Source: Hansfordia pulvinata (Eukaryota > Ascomycota > Sordariomycetes > Xylariales). From it: 64,000 nucleotides of DNA. The notes below the pieces were generated by a model. It made no database searches, was not told where the DNA came from, and worked only from the letters and a program-made list of their open reading frames with translations. This document shows, piece by piece, positions 22,710 through 32,609 of this stretch (its first letter is position 1; each line of letters begins with the position of its first letter). The DNA lies in the NCBI GenBank assembly GCA_006538405.1, contig BJKQ01000007.1, positions 1,116,001 through 1,180,000 of the forward strand. Reading direction: 5' to 3'. Position numbers and translations under genes: made by a program.

Positions 22710-24198
22710 CTAGCTGTCGGCGAGGAGGTCCCGTCCTCTATTTATCTGCACCTGCTTGTCCTCTCCGCCGCTGACGATGCCCCAGTGCCGGTCCCACGCG
22801 ACGCCGAACACCTTGGCGCCGCTGCCGGGGACGTCGCTGGTCTTCTTCCTGCCCTTGAGGCTCTCGCGCTCGATGACGTAGACGGCCTCGCTGACGCTGC
22901 CCCCGACGCCGTCGGCGCCGCCGGGGCGCGCGCTCCGGATGTCCCAGATGCGGCAGGTGCCGTCGTACGAGGCCGAGGCCAGCGAGTACTCGCCGTGCTC
23001 GGGCGAGGGGGCCAGGCCGCTGACGATGTTGCGGTGCCCGCGCAGGGTCATGACCGAGGTGGTCGAGGCGGACGCGCGGGGGTCGGCCAGGGTGATGTGG
23101 CGGGCCGAGGTGCCGGCCGCCAGCAGGCCGCTGGCGCCGGGCAGCGCGCACATGGACATGAGCGGGTGCGAGGTGACGATGGTCGCGACGGTCGCCGACG
23201 TCGTCAGGTCGACGGTCTTGATGGCGTGGTCCTGCGACGCCGTGTACGCGACCGTCGCGTCGTTGGGGTGGAACACGGCCGCCGAGATGGGCGAGCCGTG
23301 CGTCTGCGTGATGGACAGGGGGCCCCGCTGGGGCGCGGCGGACGCGATCTTGCGCTTCTTCGCGGAGCTGGCGTGGGCCCCCGGGAGCAGGTCGGGGTCC
23401 GCGGCGGGCGCCGTCGACTTGGAGGTCGACCAGAGGCCCAGCTTGCCGTCGCTGCCCGCGGTGATGACGCGGGACGTGGGGCCGTGGACGTCCAGAGACT
23501 CGACGCCGGTCCGGTGGCCGTACAGCTCCAGGGTGGGCTTGAGCGAGCCGGACAGGTGGTCGTCGGCCTCGGAGTACTTCCATATCCTCACGGTGCGGTC
23601 GAGACCGGCCGAGGCGATCTGCGAAGGGGAGATGAACTTGGCCGCCTTGATGCTTGCGGAGTGACCACCCTGGCTGGCCGAAGACGAGGTGGCGATGATG
23701 GAGCCGGAGTCGTTCCATATTCTCAGAAGACCGTCGTAGGAGGCAGAGAGCAGCCTGTTGTGGGGGACCTTGTCGGAGGAAGAGGCGGCGGCGGGAGACG
23801 AGTCGGAGAGGAGGTCGACGGCGCTGATCCAGTCGTCGTGCTCGAAGCTGCCCTGAAAGCTGGGGGGCAGCAAGCTCTTGACATATTGAAGGGTGATGGT
23901 GTTCTCGAAGGAGAGGCCGTTCTCCTTCAGGTACTCGCCGAGGGATGTGCGGAGGAACGCGCCGTCGATGAGGAAGTCGAAGGGAATCTGCTGCTGGGTG
24001 TCGAGCATGGACTCGGAGTTGAGAACCTTGGACAGGCCATAGCGCTTGAAGTCTGGCAGAAGAGTTAGCTGTGAGATGATGAATTAGAGGCTATAGAGAC
24101 GTACCGGCGGGAACGAGCAGGTGGTTGCGGCCTTCGGGCAGTTCGATGTCGGGCGAGGTCGTGGTGAAGTTAACGCGGACCTGCTGAGGCTCAGCCAT
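22710..24198 (-). CDS. YTM1: Ribosome biogenesis WD-repeat protein Ytm1
   Basis: Subunit of the Nop7-Erb1-Ytm1 (PeBoW-type) complex, needed for 60S ribosomal subunit maturation in the nucleolus. Its N-terminal NLE domain is the site from which the AAA-ATPase Rea1/Midasin strips the complex from pre-60S particles. Two exons: 24198-24105 and 24052-22710, with a 52-nt intron; 478 aa, the usual size for fungal Ytm1. The NLE domain covers about residues 5-90 (VRVNFTT, then FDFLIDGAFLRTSLGEYL). Seven WD repeats follow (for example SYDGLLRIW, GLDRTVRIWKY, GSDGKLGLW, SYDGTCRIWDIRS, GGEDKQVQI). The intron join PA/DFKRYGLSKVLN matches the family. It is divergently arranged with the polymerase delta subunit gene 810 bp away. 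Confidence 0.95.
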
Positions 24199-25008
24199 GG
24201 CGGACTGGCCGGTTGAGAAGTCCATCGCGGCGGGCTGCGGAAATGCCCAATTTGGTTGTGAGCGTATTCTTGTGCGCGAGGATCAATCAGAAATTGAACC
24301 GATTGCAGAGTACCTGGGCGACGAGAGGGTTATGGTGCAAGGCAAAGAAAGCGGACGTGGGTTTGCGGCGGAGGGCGATCACCGGGAGCAGAATGCGCGG
24401 GCTTGAATGCGCCAATCCGAACTTTTTTTTCCACCTACGAGATAGAGCCCGCCAGAAATAATTATGGGCCGGGCAGCCTTGTCGATTGCTCCTCCAAGGC
24501 TGTCACCCAAACGTCTTTGGCAGCCTTGCACCCCGCGCTAGTGAATCAGCCAATCGCGAGCTCTGAGTGCCTCTCTAGTGCTCAATGTACCGGTCCCCTA
24601 CGCTTGCTCACTAGAGGTACATCCATCCGATTCAGGCCCTCCCTGAGGTCCCTGAACTGGATTTCAATTAACGCGTCTAGGCCCCGGGACGCGTCGCTGC
24701 GACTCGAAGCACTGCAATGCTGCTACTGCACCTAAAGCTGCTGCACACTGGCACCACACGCCCGCATCTCCCACTTGAAGCCATCACGTCCCTTCAGTGG
24801 CATACATTTCCCCCCTCGCCGTCGCCACACCCACCCCCACTCCCATCTCCTGGCTTCCAACAGAAACAGCAAAGAAGTCTGCCTCTGGCATGGTAGCTCC
24901 AAGACAAGCTGTATCACCCAGGCTGCTACAAGATCCTCCACTCGGCGAGGACCCCTCGCCCTTCTCCCGCCTCAAGAGCGCCACTCCTACATCTACACTC
25001 AGCCTGCC
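24199..25008. other. Bidirectional promoter region, YTM1 / polymerase delta subunit
   Basis: 810 bp separating two divergent housekeeping starts. It contains a pair of ACGCGT boxes (24671-24694) and a T8 tract at about 24422. I see no coding content. Confidence 0.75.
24671..24694. promoter_or_regulatory. Pair of MCB-like boxes (ACGCGT)
   Basis: ACGCGT occurs at 24671-24676 and again at 24689-24694, about 315-340 bp upstream of the polymerase delta subunit start. ACGCGT is the MluI cell-cycle box bound by the MBF complex, which drives DNA-replication genes at G1/S in yeasts. Binding here is inference; the hexamer occurs elsewhere in this GC-rich window, but I saw no other copies this close together. 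Confidence 0.5.
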
Positions 25009-26693
25009 ATGACGGCCGATCTGGAAGATGTCCCGGGCAACATGCTTCGGAAGCCCACGTAAGCCTCAGTCTCCGGCTTTCGCCATTATTATGCATTCCC
25101 TCCGTGTCCCTGCATTCTCACACCTCCCCTTAGCGGCGAGCCCGTTCCGGCACAGCAGAGGGCCGCGGCCGCCTACAACCCCATGCATTCGTTCCGCCTC
25201 GACAAGGAAAAATCCTACCAGCAGCAGTTCGCGGACATGTACTTCCTCAGGCTGACCAAGCTGAAGCCTGTCGTCGATAAGGTCGCCCACGACGCCTGGC
25301 ACGACACCGTCATAGCCGACGAGAACGTCAGCCGCCTGGACCGCGTCCTCGACATCCGCCAGGGAGAGCTCTGCTGGGTCACCGGCACCATCTACATGGA
25401 CATGCCTCTGAAGCCGAACATTCTCGAGGACGTATCCAAAGATCGCTGGATCTCCGCGCCCCTCACCACTGACCACTACTACTCCACTGACGGCGCCGAC
25501 GCCATCACGCTCGAGGACGAGTCGGGTCGTGTCCGCCTGGTCGGCGACCTCCTCAACTCCGTGGTCCTGGTCACGGGCTGCATCGTGTCCGTCATGGGCA
25601 CGGAGCGTGCCGACGGCGAGCTCGAAGTGATTGACCTCAAGTTTCCTGACCTGGCACCCCAGCCCGAGCGCTGGACGCTAAGCAAGCCCAGTCAAGCGAA
25701 AAAGGAACAGGACCATGACCAAGACATGACAGACGCCACCAGTAGCAACAACAAAATCGCTCTCGTCTCAGGCTTGGGCTTCTCCGGCTCCGATTGCTCT
25801 CACGCCATGGAGCTGAACCTGCTCCTCGAGTTCTTGCTGGGCGAGACGCTCGACCCGGCCACGCAGAGCGAGCTGTCCCACATCAGCCGGGTTATCATCG
25901 CAGGAAACTCCATCTCTACCGAGGAGCGCAAGACTGCGGCAGACGAAGCCGCGACCAACGGCAAAGCGGCGGGTGCCGCTGCCGCCAACAAGAAGTACGG
26001 CTACGACAGCAGTGCGTACAACGCGGTGCCGTCCCAGCTGCTCGACGACTTCCTCGCGTCCCTGCTGCCCTCGGTCCCGGTGACGCTCATGCCCGGCGCC
26101 TCCGACCCGGCCAACGCCAGCTACCCTCAGCAGCCCATCCACGCGGCCATGTTCCCTGGCGCGCGGGTGTACGGCGGCACGACCGCGGCGCCCGGGGCCC
26201 GCCCGAGCCGGCCGGCTGGTTCGACGCCGTGACGAACCCGTGGGAGGGCGAGGTGGACGGGTGGCGCGTGCTCGGCACAGGCGGTCAGAACCTCGACGAC
26301 GTCTTCAAGTACGTCAACAGCGACGACCGCCTGGGCATGATGGAGGCCATGTGCCGGTGGCGCTGCTGCGCGCCGACCGCCCCGGATACGTTGTGTCAGT
26401 CTTCCCCTTCTTCAACGCTGAATTCGATCTATGGCATGAAGTCCGGTCTAACATGACGTACCACCACAGGGAGCTATCCTTTCCAAGACGACGATCCATT
26501 CGTCATGAAAACGTCACCGCATCTTTTCTTTGTGGGGTCTCAGCCTGAATTTGGCACGCGGCTGATTCAAGGGCCTGACGGGCAGCAGGTGCGTCTGGTG
26601 ATGGTGCCTTCGTTTGCGGATTCGGGTGAGGTTGTGTTGGTAGACACGGAGACGCTCGAAGTGTCGCGGGTCAAGATAGCTCTAGCGGCATGA
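25009..26693 (+). CDS. DNA polymerase delta small subunit (POLD2/Cdc1/Pol31), one apparent frameshift
   Basis: Essential B-subunit of the replicative polymerase delta; it bridges the catalytic and Cdc27-type subunits and acts in the nucleus. Exons: 25009-25058, 25134-26394, 26470-26693, with two 75-nt introns; 511 aa when the frame is restored. The OB-fold region lies about residues 50-190 (FRLDKEKSYQQQFADMYFLRL). The phosphoesterase-like domain includes LVSGLGFSG, VIIAGNSIS, VPVTLMPGASDP and MMEAMCRWRCCAPTAPDTLW; its metal-binding residues are lost in the family as a whole. The last exon encodes CPHLFFVG-type sequence (here SPHLFFVGSQPEFGT). Between the frames carrying MFPGAR and PAGWFDAV (about 26160-26215, inside a GC-rich run) one base appears to be missing. 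As the gene is essential, I regard this as a sequence error. A 43-nt intron would also restore the frame but lacks normal signals. Confidence 0.9.
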
Positions 26694-27805
26694 GCACGAG
26701 CGGGAACATATGCCGGATAAGGGATAGAAAATGCCTGCATGTAAAATGGTATTGGCCATATAGCAGGACGAAGCTGGGCGCAGAACGCGTCGGTGCCATG
26801 GAGCGCCCGACAATGCCGGTTGTAAGGCATGCGAGCCCCACGGGAGGGCCGCGGGGGGCATCTGTCTTCCCGAACCGGTCACCTCTGGGCTCTACCCATG
26901 GCAAACACTTCTGGACGAGCATATTCAGATTAGGAGCAGGCAAGTAGGCACGCTGTCCAGGTTGTGTGCGATTCTATTGCTGCTGCTGCTGCTCACTTCA
27001 TCCGAACTTCGAATGTCGCATGATGACTTTTCAGCAACATAATAAACAAGAGCGGACAATGCAAGTAGCATGGTGAAAGCCACGAATGGAACAATATGGA
27101 TGCTTCAATCTCATCATCTGAGCTTCTCAATAGCCCTGGCCGTTCTTCGCCCTCCTCCTATTCTTGTTCTCGGTCTCTTCAAGCGTAACGGCGACTCTGC
27201 TTTTGTAGCCGCAGTGACAGTGAACAGAAAGCCGAGGCAGGAGTCAGGCAGACGAGCGCATGCCGTGCTTGCGCCGGAGGCGATCTTGATGATGTCTAAA
27301 GCCTCGCATTTCAGGGCGAGCTACGTTGCCGCGGGTAGAGGGCGAAAGGAAGGCTGGGATGCAACTGTCACGAACCGTGGCTTGGTCTTGCATACGAAAC
27401 GAGTGCGCGTCGCGAAACCAGCTCACCGAAGAAGCACTGGTTGGCCGCGCGAGCAAATCTCACAAAACTCGCGCACCCCGCCGCTGCTGAGCACCCAGAA
27501 AGAGGCAAGAGTGCTTGTGTATCCGTAGATGGCCACCTCTGCACGGTCGCCGACCTCTCGCTGCCACCTGCACTGACCCGGCGCTCGCCGAGTCTCCAAG
27601 TGTGCGCGAACATGCACCGCTGGCGCCCGACACAGCTACCCACTGACCGTGTAATGAACCGGATTGAACGCGTGGGACAACGGTACGACGTCGACGATCT
27701 CTGGAATCGTCGCGTATCACGCCATGTGCGGCGACTGTTGACCTTGTCGATTGATAGAAGCCTTGCATTCTGACGGGACAGAGGATGAGCCTCCGGATAC
27801 ACAGA
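26694..27805. other. Convergent intergenic region
   Basis: 3' ends of the polymerase delta subunit gene (plus) and the first BTB gene (minus). It holds a short CTG run near 26980 and open frames without recognisable content. No gene is seen. Confidence 0.6.
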
Positions 27806-28669
27806 CTAGGCAAGCTCCCATATTAGATGGATGTTCTCCTGAAAGCCCAACCAGAAATCACTATTTACAAGAGGCGATAGAACTGCGGGCTGTGGAAGTT
27901 GCCGGGAGTGTTCTGCAGCTAGCTTACCCAGCATTCTAATCAACAAGACATCGCCGGTCACATTCTCCCCGAGTACAGTCTGGCAAACAGTCGTAAATTT
28001 CTCGGGGGACCAATGGCCCATGAGGTGACTCCTGATATTCTGCCTTGACATGTCCAGGAGCAGTGGCACGTCGTAATAGTCTGCGATCCCATTCACTCGA
28101 ATGTGGTCATCCAGGGCGAGGACAGGGGTCGGGTCTGCGATCCCATCTACTCGAGTGTGGGCATCCAGGGCGTGGATAGGGGTCGGAATGCCATATTCCA
28201 TGTCTTCTAATCTTTTTTCAAGCTCCTCCAAACGGATGCGGTCCTTTTTCAGCAGTTTTCCTCGAAGAGCTTTCTTCTCCTTGAGTACGCTCAGGTCTTG
28301 CTCTATGCAATTTCGCGTCCTGTCAATGCTGGCGCCAGAAGGTTGCATGTCCTTGATTCCGAGGTCGTAAAAGCCGCGGTACATAAAGTCAAGCATGCTC
28401 CGGAGAGCGCTGACGTCGAAGTTTACGTCGAGGATCTTGGTGTCCGATTCCTAAGCACGAATTAGCGGTCGAAAGGAGCACAGAGGGTCGCGTCCTGCTC
28501 TTACCTTAAAGCCGCCACAAACGGCATTCTTAATAACAGGGGATTGCGGACAGACGATTGCCTGGTGCACCCTGAACTCGATTCCCTGGCAGACGAGGGT
28601 CAAGTCGCTGTGGGCGCCAGACTCGAGCAGTCCGGACACGACATCCGCCACATTCTTGGGCGGTGCCAT
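27806..28669 (-). CDS. BTB/POZ domain protein 1
   Basis: Fungal BTB-domain protein of unknown role; BTB domains dimerise and often act as Cul3 adaptors. Exons 28669-28505 and 28450-27806, with a 54-nt intron; 269 aa. The BTB core is at residues 8-80 (SGAHSDLTLVC, VHQAIVCPQSPVI, then KILDVNF and MLDFMYRGFYD). A charged, probably coiled-coil insert follows (about 100-140, rich in Lys/Glu/Leu), then a linker in which an 18-residue unit is repeated in tandem (residues 144-161 and 162-179). The C-terminal helical part ends with NSDFWLGFQE, as in BTB protein 3. The intron lies at the same place in all three BTB genes here, after the sixth beta/alpha element of the core. It is transcribed away from BTB genes 2 and 3. 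Confidence 0.85.
28079..28186 (+). repeat. 54-bp in-frame tandem duplication inside BTB gene 1
   Basis: 28079-28132 and 28133-28186 match at 48 of 54 positions. The unit is a multiple of three and encodes two copies of an 18-residue linker (PTPxxALDxHxRVxGIAD). BTB protein 3 has only one equivalent segment. Confidence 0.92.
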
Positions 28670-29324
28670 ATCGCCGAGGTCGAGGGTTCAGTTGGCGAGT
28701 CGAGGCGTGTTGAGGTCAGTGCATGTATCTTGCTGATTTCGAGGGAGCTCTGGCCTCAAGCAGAAGGGACAGATGCGATGGAAGACTGGCGGTCCTGTCT
28801 GGCAGACGGCACGCATTCGTGTCTTTTGACGCGGCACGCACAAGCTTCCGATTACGTCTTCAATATGCGGGGGCACGAAGTTAAACGAAGGAGGGTGTGC
28901 GTGTAATGCCGAAACTCTCAGGCGCCAGGTACAATCATGATTGCGGGCACCGATGCGGGTGAGATGGATGGGGAGACGATGAGGCTGGAGATGACTTGGG
29001 CTGCCTAGGACAAAGAGGAAGAAGAAAACAGGGAAAGAGGGCGGGGTGTCGCCCGGGGCCTCTTAAGCTCAAGCCGTCGGCGGCCGCGGCTGTTTGCACT
29101 GCTCTCCCGTACTTAGGTACCTTTCAGCAAGCGATTGGATGGCGCACAATCAGCACGCCAGGGTGACCAATGAATACATGGGTGCTTGCCTGACCGAATA
29201 ACTCTGTTTTCCCAGGCACCGGCATCTCTGTTGATTGCTATGCGCCGTCAGCCTACCGCCGGCCAACCGCGTGTTGCATCAAGACGAGGCGTTTCCCAGG
29301 CAAGCCAACGAGGCAGCTTGTTAG

Positions 29325-29490
29325 GCTCGATTGCTTTAGGTAACTGCTCGATTGCTTGACTGCTCGATTGCTCGACTGCTCGATTGCTTGACTGCTCGAT
29401 TGCTTGACTGCTCGATTGCTTGATTGCTCGATTGCTTGACTGCTCGATTGCTTGACTGCTCGTTTGCTTGATTGCTCGTTTTCTTGATTG
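29325..29490 (+). repeat. Minisatellite of CTCGATTG / CTTGACTG units
   Basis: About 20 tandem 8-bp units alternating between CTCGATTG-like and CTTGACTG-like forms, giving a 16-bp higher-order period, with drift at both ends (CTTTAGGTAA at the left, CTCGTTTT at the right). It sits midway in the region between divergent BTB genes 1 and 2. Confidence 0.93.
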
Positions 29491-29613
29491 CCAGGGGTCA
29501 AAGCATGGTCACGCTGATGGTCACCTTCAGGGGAGGCTACGGTATCTATTGCGAAGTGAATGCGAAGTGTCGAAGCAAACCACGCGAGCTGCGTGATCGA
29601 GATAATGAGTAAC

Positions 29614-29619
29614 TATAAA
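29614..29619 (+). promoter_or_regulatory. TATA box of BTB gene 2
   Basis: TATAAA about 147 bp upstream of the ATG at 29761, on the coding strand. The spacing is plausible for a fungal core promoter. Confidence 0.5.
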
Positions 29620-29760
29620 TACTAAGCTTCGTACGCTGCCCTCTCTCCTGGGCCTCTATTCACTTCTCACAAGTTAAAACGTGTCGGACTTTACTGCTTC
29701 CCTCAGGCCGCCCCGGAACTCGTACCCCGTCAGCACAACTCGACGACGAGCACGCCTAAT

Positions 29761-30699
29761 ATGGAGGCCTCCGACAACATCCGCGGCACCCTTCGCGAAC
29801 TGCTCGAATCCGGACCTCATAGCGACTTGACTTTGGTCTGCCGGGATGGAGGAGACGAGTTCCCCGTCCACCAGGCCATCCTGTGCGGACAGTCGGACGT
29901 TATGTACAGAGCCATCAACGGCAACTCCGAGGTACGTGGCAAGGCATCTCTCTTACTCTGTCCATTGTCCTTTTTTTTCCAGCTTTATCCGTTTCTGTTT
30001 CCACTCAACGGTTTTAGAGCTGACCTTTCCGGAAGGGGTCGGAAGGCAGGAAAGTGGTTGTCGACTTCGGCCCCCGTGCCGTTGGTTACATGCTCGATTT
30101 CATGTATGATGGCGACTACACGATCGACGATGAGATTCTGTCGTGCGATAAGGCCCTGTCGTGCGGCCCAGTTCTTGAGGCTATGGACCATGTCCTAGTC
30201 AGTTCCATTGCCAGCTACTACAGTGTCACCGCCCTTTGCCGCCTCTCGAGAGTTAACATGGCTCGTGTTTTGAACGATTCCCGGCCCCCTCACGCATCTG
30301 AGGAGGTCTGCCCATTCAAGAAGGTCTACGGGATGGTGTTCGAAGAACAGGCTACTGCGGACCCCGAGCTTCACAAGATGCTGGACCGAATCGCTGAGAA
30401 ACACCAGGACTGTGGCACGGATCTGGCCCTGGCATTGCTGTTGATCATAGGTGCTGGTAAGATTGAGCACTAGGGAAGTGTCAATCTCATATCTTTTGAC
30501 TGTGCCGAACAGCCAGTCTGGCTCAGTGGTATTTACCAGTGCCTTTGGTCCTCATGGCCAGAACCGTTACAGACTGTCTCCCAGCCCCGAGGTCATGTCG
30601 ACTATTGAGGGACGCGACTTTCTGTGGGGCTTCCTGGAAGCTTCGAAATCAGCGCGACGAACGCATTGCAACAGGGTCCTGATAGACAGAGTTGAGTAG
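29761..30699 (+). CDS. BTB/POZ domain protein 2
   Basis: Paralogue-like relative of the BTB genes on either side. Proposed exons: 29761-29931, 30036-30456, 30527-30699; 254 aa. The first exon encodes LLESGPHSDLTLVC and VHQAILCGQSDVM; the second KVVVDFG, MLDFMYDGDYTI and a divergent helical region; the third the C-terminal motif (LSPSPEVM...RDFLWGF), equivalent to the DFLGPL...EFWQGFQ end of BTB protein 3. The first intron's acceptor (AG at 30034-30035) is weak; AG at 30043-30044 would also keep the frame. If the second intron is not removed, the protein stops early (after AGKIEH). BTB core and order are clear; exact splice sites are less so. Function is unknown. Confidence 0.78.
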
Positions 30700-30973
30700 G
30701 TAGCTTCGGCGTTGTTTAGAGACTAGAGAGTCCCCGTTTGGCCCCAGCAGGCCTGGAATCAAACCTTCATACCTGCTCCTCACCCCTCAAACATCTTTTC
30801 ATCTCCCTCATCTCTCCTCAAGGGATTTTCTCGACACTACATCACAGGACTCAACGAGGGTATCTCGACCCAGTGTCGTACTGACAGGGTGAGAGCGCTC
30901 GCTCCCCGACAGCGCCGCACGCAGATCCTGACGCACCTCCTCGAGCAGCACCCCGAATCACGATATCGGCAGG

Positions 30974-31661
30974 ATGACCACGCCCGCGAACGTTGCTGAT
31001 GTCGTCGCCGGACTGCTCAGGTCCGGCGCGCACAGCGACTTGACCCTCGTCTGCGGTGACAAGAAGTTCAAGGCTCATGAGGCCATCGTCTGCCCACAGT
31101 CTGCCGTCATCCAAGGCATGTGCGGTTGCTCCTGTGGCTTTGAGGTGAGAACAATGTTGAAACCTCGTGTGGCGCTCGTCGCGACTGACACCTTAGAAGT
31201 CGGGAAGCAAGATAGTCAACATCAACTGGAGTTACCCTTTCGCTCTTCAGAGTATGCTCGAATTCATGTATCGCGGCTCTTACGATGTCCGTCCTCCGTC
31301 TATTCTGGTCGATGGCCCCGGCACAAAGACCCTGGACGACAAGCGAGCCGACTGCAGTCCACCCATTCTCCACACTCTGACTGCCCACATTCAAGTGAAT
31401 GGGATCGCAGCCTCCTACGAGGTGCCAACGCTCTCGGTACTGTCAACAGCAAATATTAAGAGGATCTTGACAGCCCACTGGTCCTCTGCTGCATTCGAAG
31501 TTGCTTGCCGTATGGTCCTCGAAGACGGCCTTAGGGATGACAGCATGGACAGGCTGCTGGGCGAACTTGCCGCCAAACACTTGCATGATCTTCCAAGCCC
31601 TGATTTCCTGGGTCCTCTCGTTACCTGCGAGTTTTGGCAGGGATTCCAGAGAAACTTGTGA
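30974..31661 (+). CDS. BTB/POZ domain protein 3
   Basis: Exons 30974-31144 and 31197-31661, with a 52-nt intron; 211 aa. The BTB core is easily followed: LLRSGAHSDLTLVC, KAHEAIVCPQSAVI, then across the intron SKIVNINW and MLEFMYRGSYD. The linker (TAHIQVNGIAASYEVPTL) matches the duplicated linker of BTB protein 1, and the C-terminus (CEFWQGFQRNL) matches both relatives. It lies 274 bp after BTB gene 2 on the same strand. No other domain is visible, so a role as adaptor or dimerising regulator is only inference. Confidence 0.87.
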
Positions 31662-32575
31662 AATCTAGACAGGTTGGTATCAAGCATAGAAGACTCGGGA
31701 GGCAGTCCTGTTCGCAACTAGGAACGTCAAGCCTGCGCACTCAGAGCTCCGTTTCGAGTGGCCCTTGCTGCTTCACTGCGATTGAGGACACGGCACGTTG
31801 TTGGACGGCCACAATGGACTGGCGTGGGAAAGGTGCCTCAGATGAGCTGCCATGGATCAAGCCTCACAATACTGATGTTCACATGCTCAACCTCTTCCGT
31901 GACGATCGCGGTCTGTGAATGTTCGACTGGCAGCCAGAAGCGCAGGCGACACAAGGCAAGGGAAGGCCTCCGAGCCAACGAGACGCCGGCACGGAAGCAG
32001 AGACTTGGAAAAAGACGAGGTCTCAGGTTCCGCTCGTCAGTCTCTCGCCACGCCACAGCAGCGACCCGGCTGTCCGGCAGTGCAGTCGGGTCACGGTGAG
32101 GCGCCGTAGCGCGCCACCCGCCGACGGCGCCGGGCCCAGCTTAAATGCTGATCAGTACCACTTCTCACCTGACCCATCTGGAGGTAGAGTCAGCGGCCAC
32201 CAGAAGCGCGGCCCCATCAGATAGGGTGGTGTGATGCGGGGGGGCTCGCCCCGACTGTGGGTATGGGTGGCAAGCCGCCCGCCTCGACGAGATGCTAGTC
32301 GGCAAGCTTAAGCGAACGGCTCGAGCGCCGCCCACGCTTGATTGATTGGTAACTATTCAGTGGGGAGGGCGATCATTTCCACCCGGATGGATTGCTGGGC
32401 GTGGGCTTCTCTCTCCCTCTTTCTCTCGAAGGGTTGGTTGGCCGCCATCTGGGTCTTCCGGGGAACCGACACGCCCCGCCGGGCGCGCCACTGGCGCTTC
32501 GGGCGCTAAAGAGCCACACATCGCGGCTCAGCAATGACGTTCGGTGGTGGCCATTCTGCTCTCCATCCTCGGCGG

Positions 32576-32609
32576 CAGCAGCATCAGCAGCAGCAGCAGC
32601 AGCAGCAGC
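32576..32609 (+). repeat. CAG trinucleotide repeat
   Basis: Eleven CAG-type triplets with one CAT interruption. It is outside any supported gene. Confidence 0.9.

Larger units (their letters stand above)
28670..29760. other. Divergent intergenic region between BTB genes 1 and 2
   Basis: About 1.1 kb shared upstream region. It holds a minisatellite (29325-29490) and a TATA box for BTB gene 2. No coding content is credible; the open frame across the minisatellite is an artefact of the repeat. Confidence 0.7.

Noticed and set aside
22647..24068. Long open frame (473 residues) antisense to YTM1
   Set aside because: It mirrors the GC-rich codon pattern of YTM1, has no recognisable domain and no conserved start; YTM1 on the other strand is certain.
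26165..26207. A 43-nt intron restoring the frame of the polymerase delta subunit
   Set aside because: Too short compared with other introns here (50 nt or more), no branch site, and a poor GAG acceptor; a missing base is simpler.
27019..27120. Possible box C/D snoRNA (ATGATGA ... CTGA about 100 nt apart)
   Set aside because: Flanking bases do not form a terminal stem and internal boxes are weak; such short boxes recur by chance.
29325..29490. CRISPR-like array
   Set aside because: The units are contiguous 8-bp repeats without spacers, in a eukaryotic genome; it is a minisatellite.
30519..30540. tRNA A-box-like sequence (TGGCTCAGTGG) near the second intron of BTB gene 2
   Set aside because: No matching B box (GGTTCGA) or cloverleaf stems downstream; it includes the splice acceptor used by the BTB gene.
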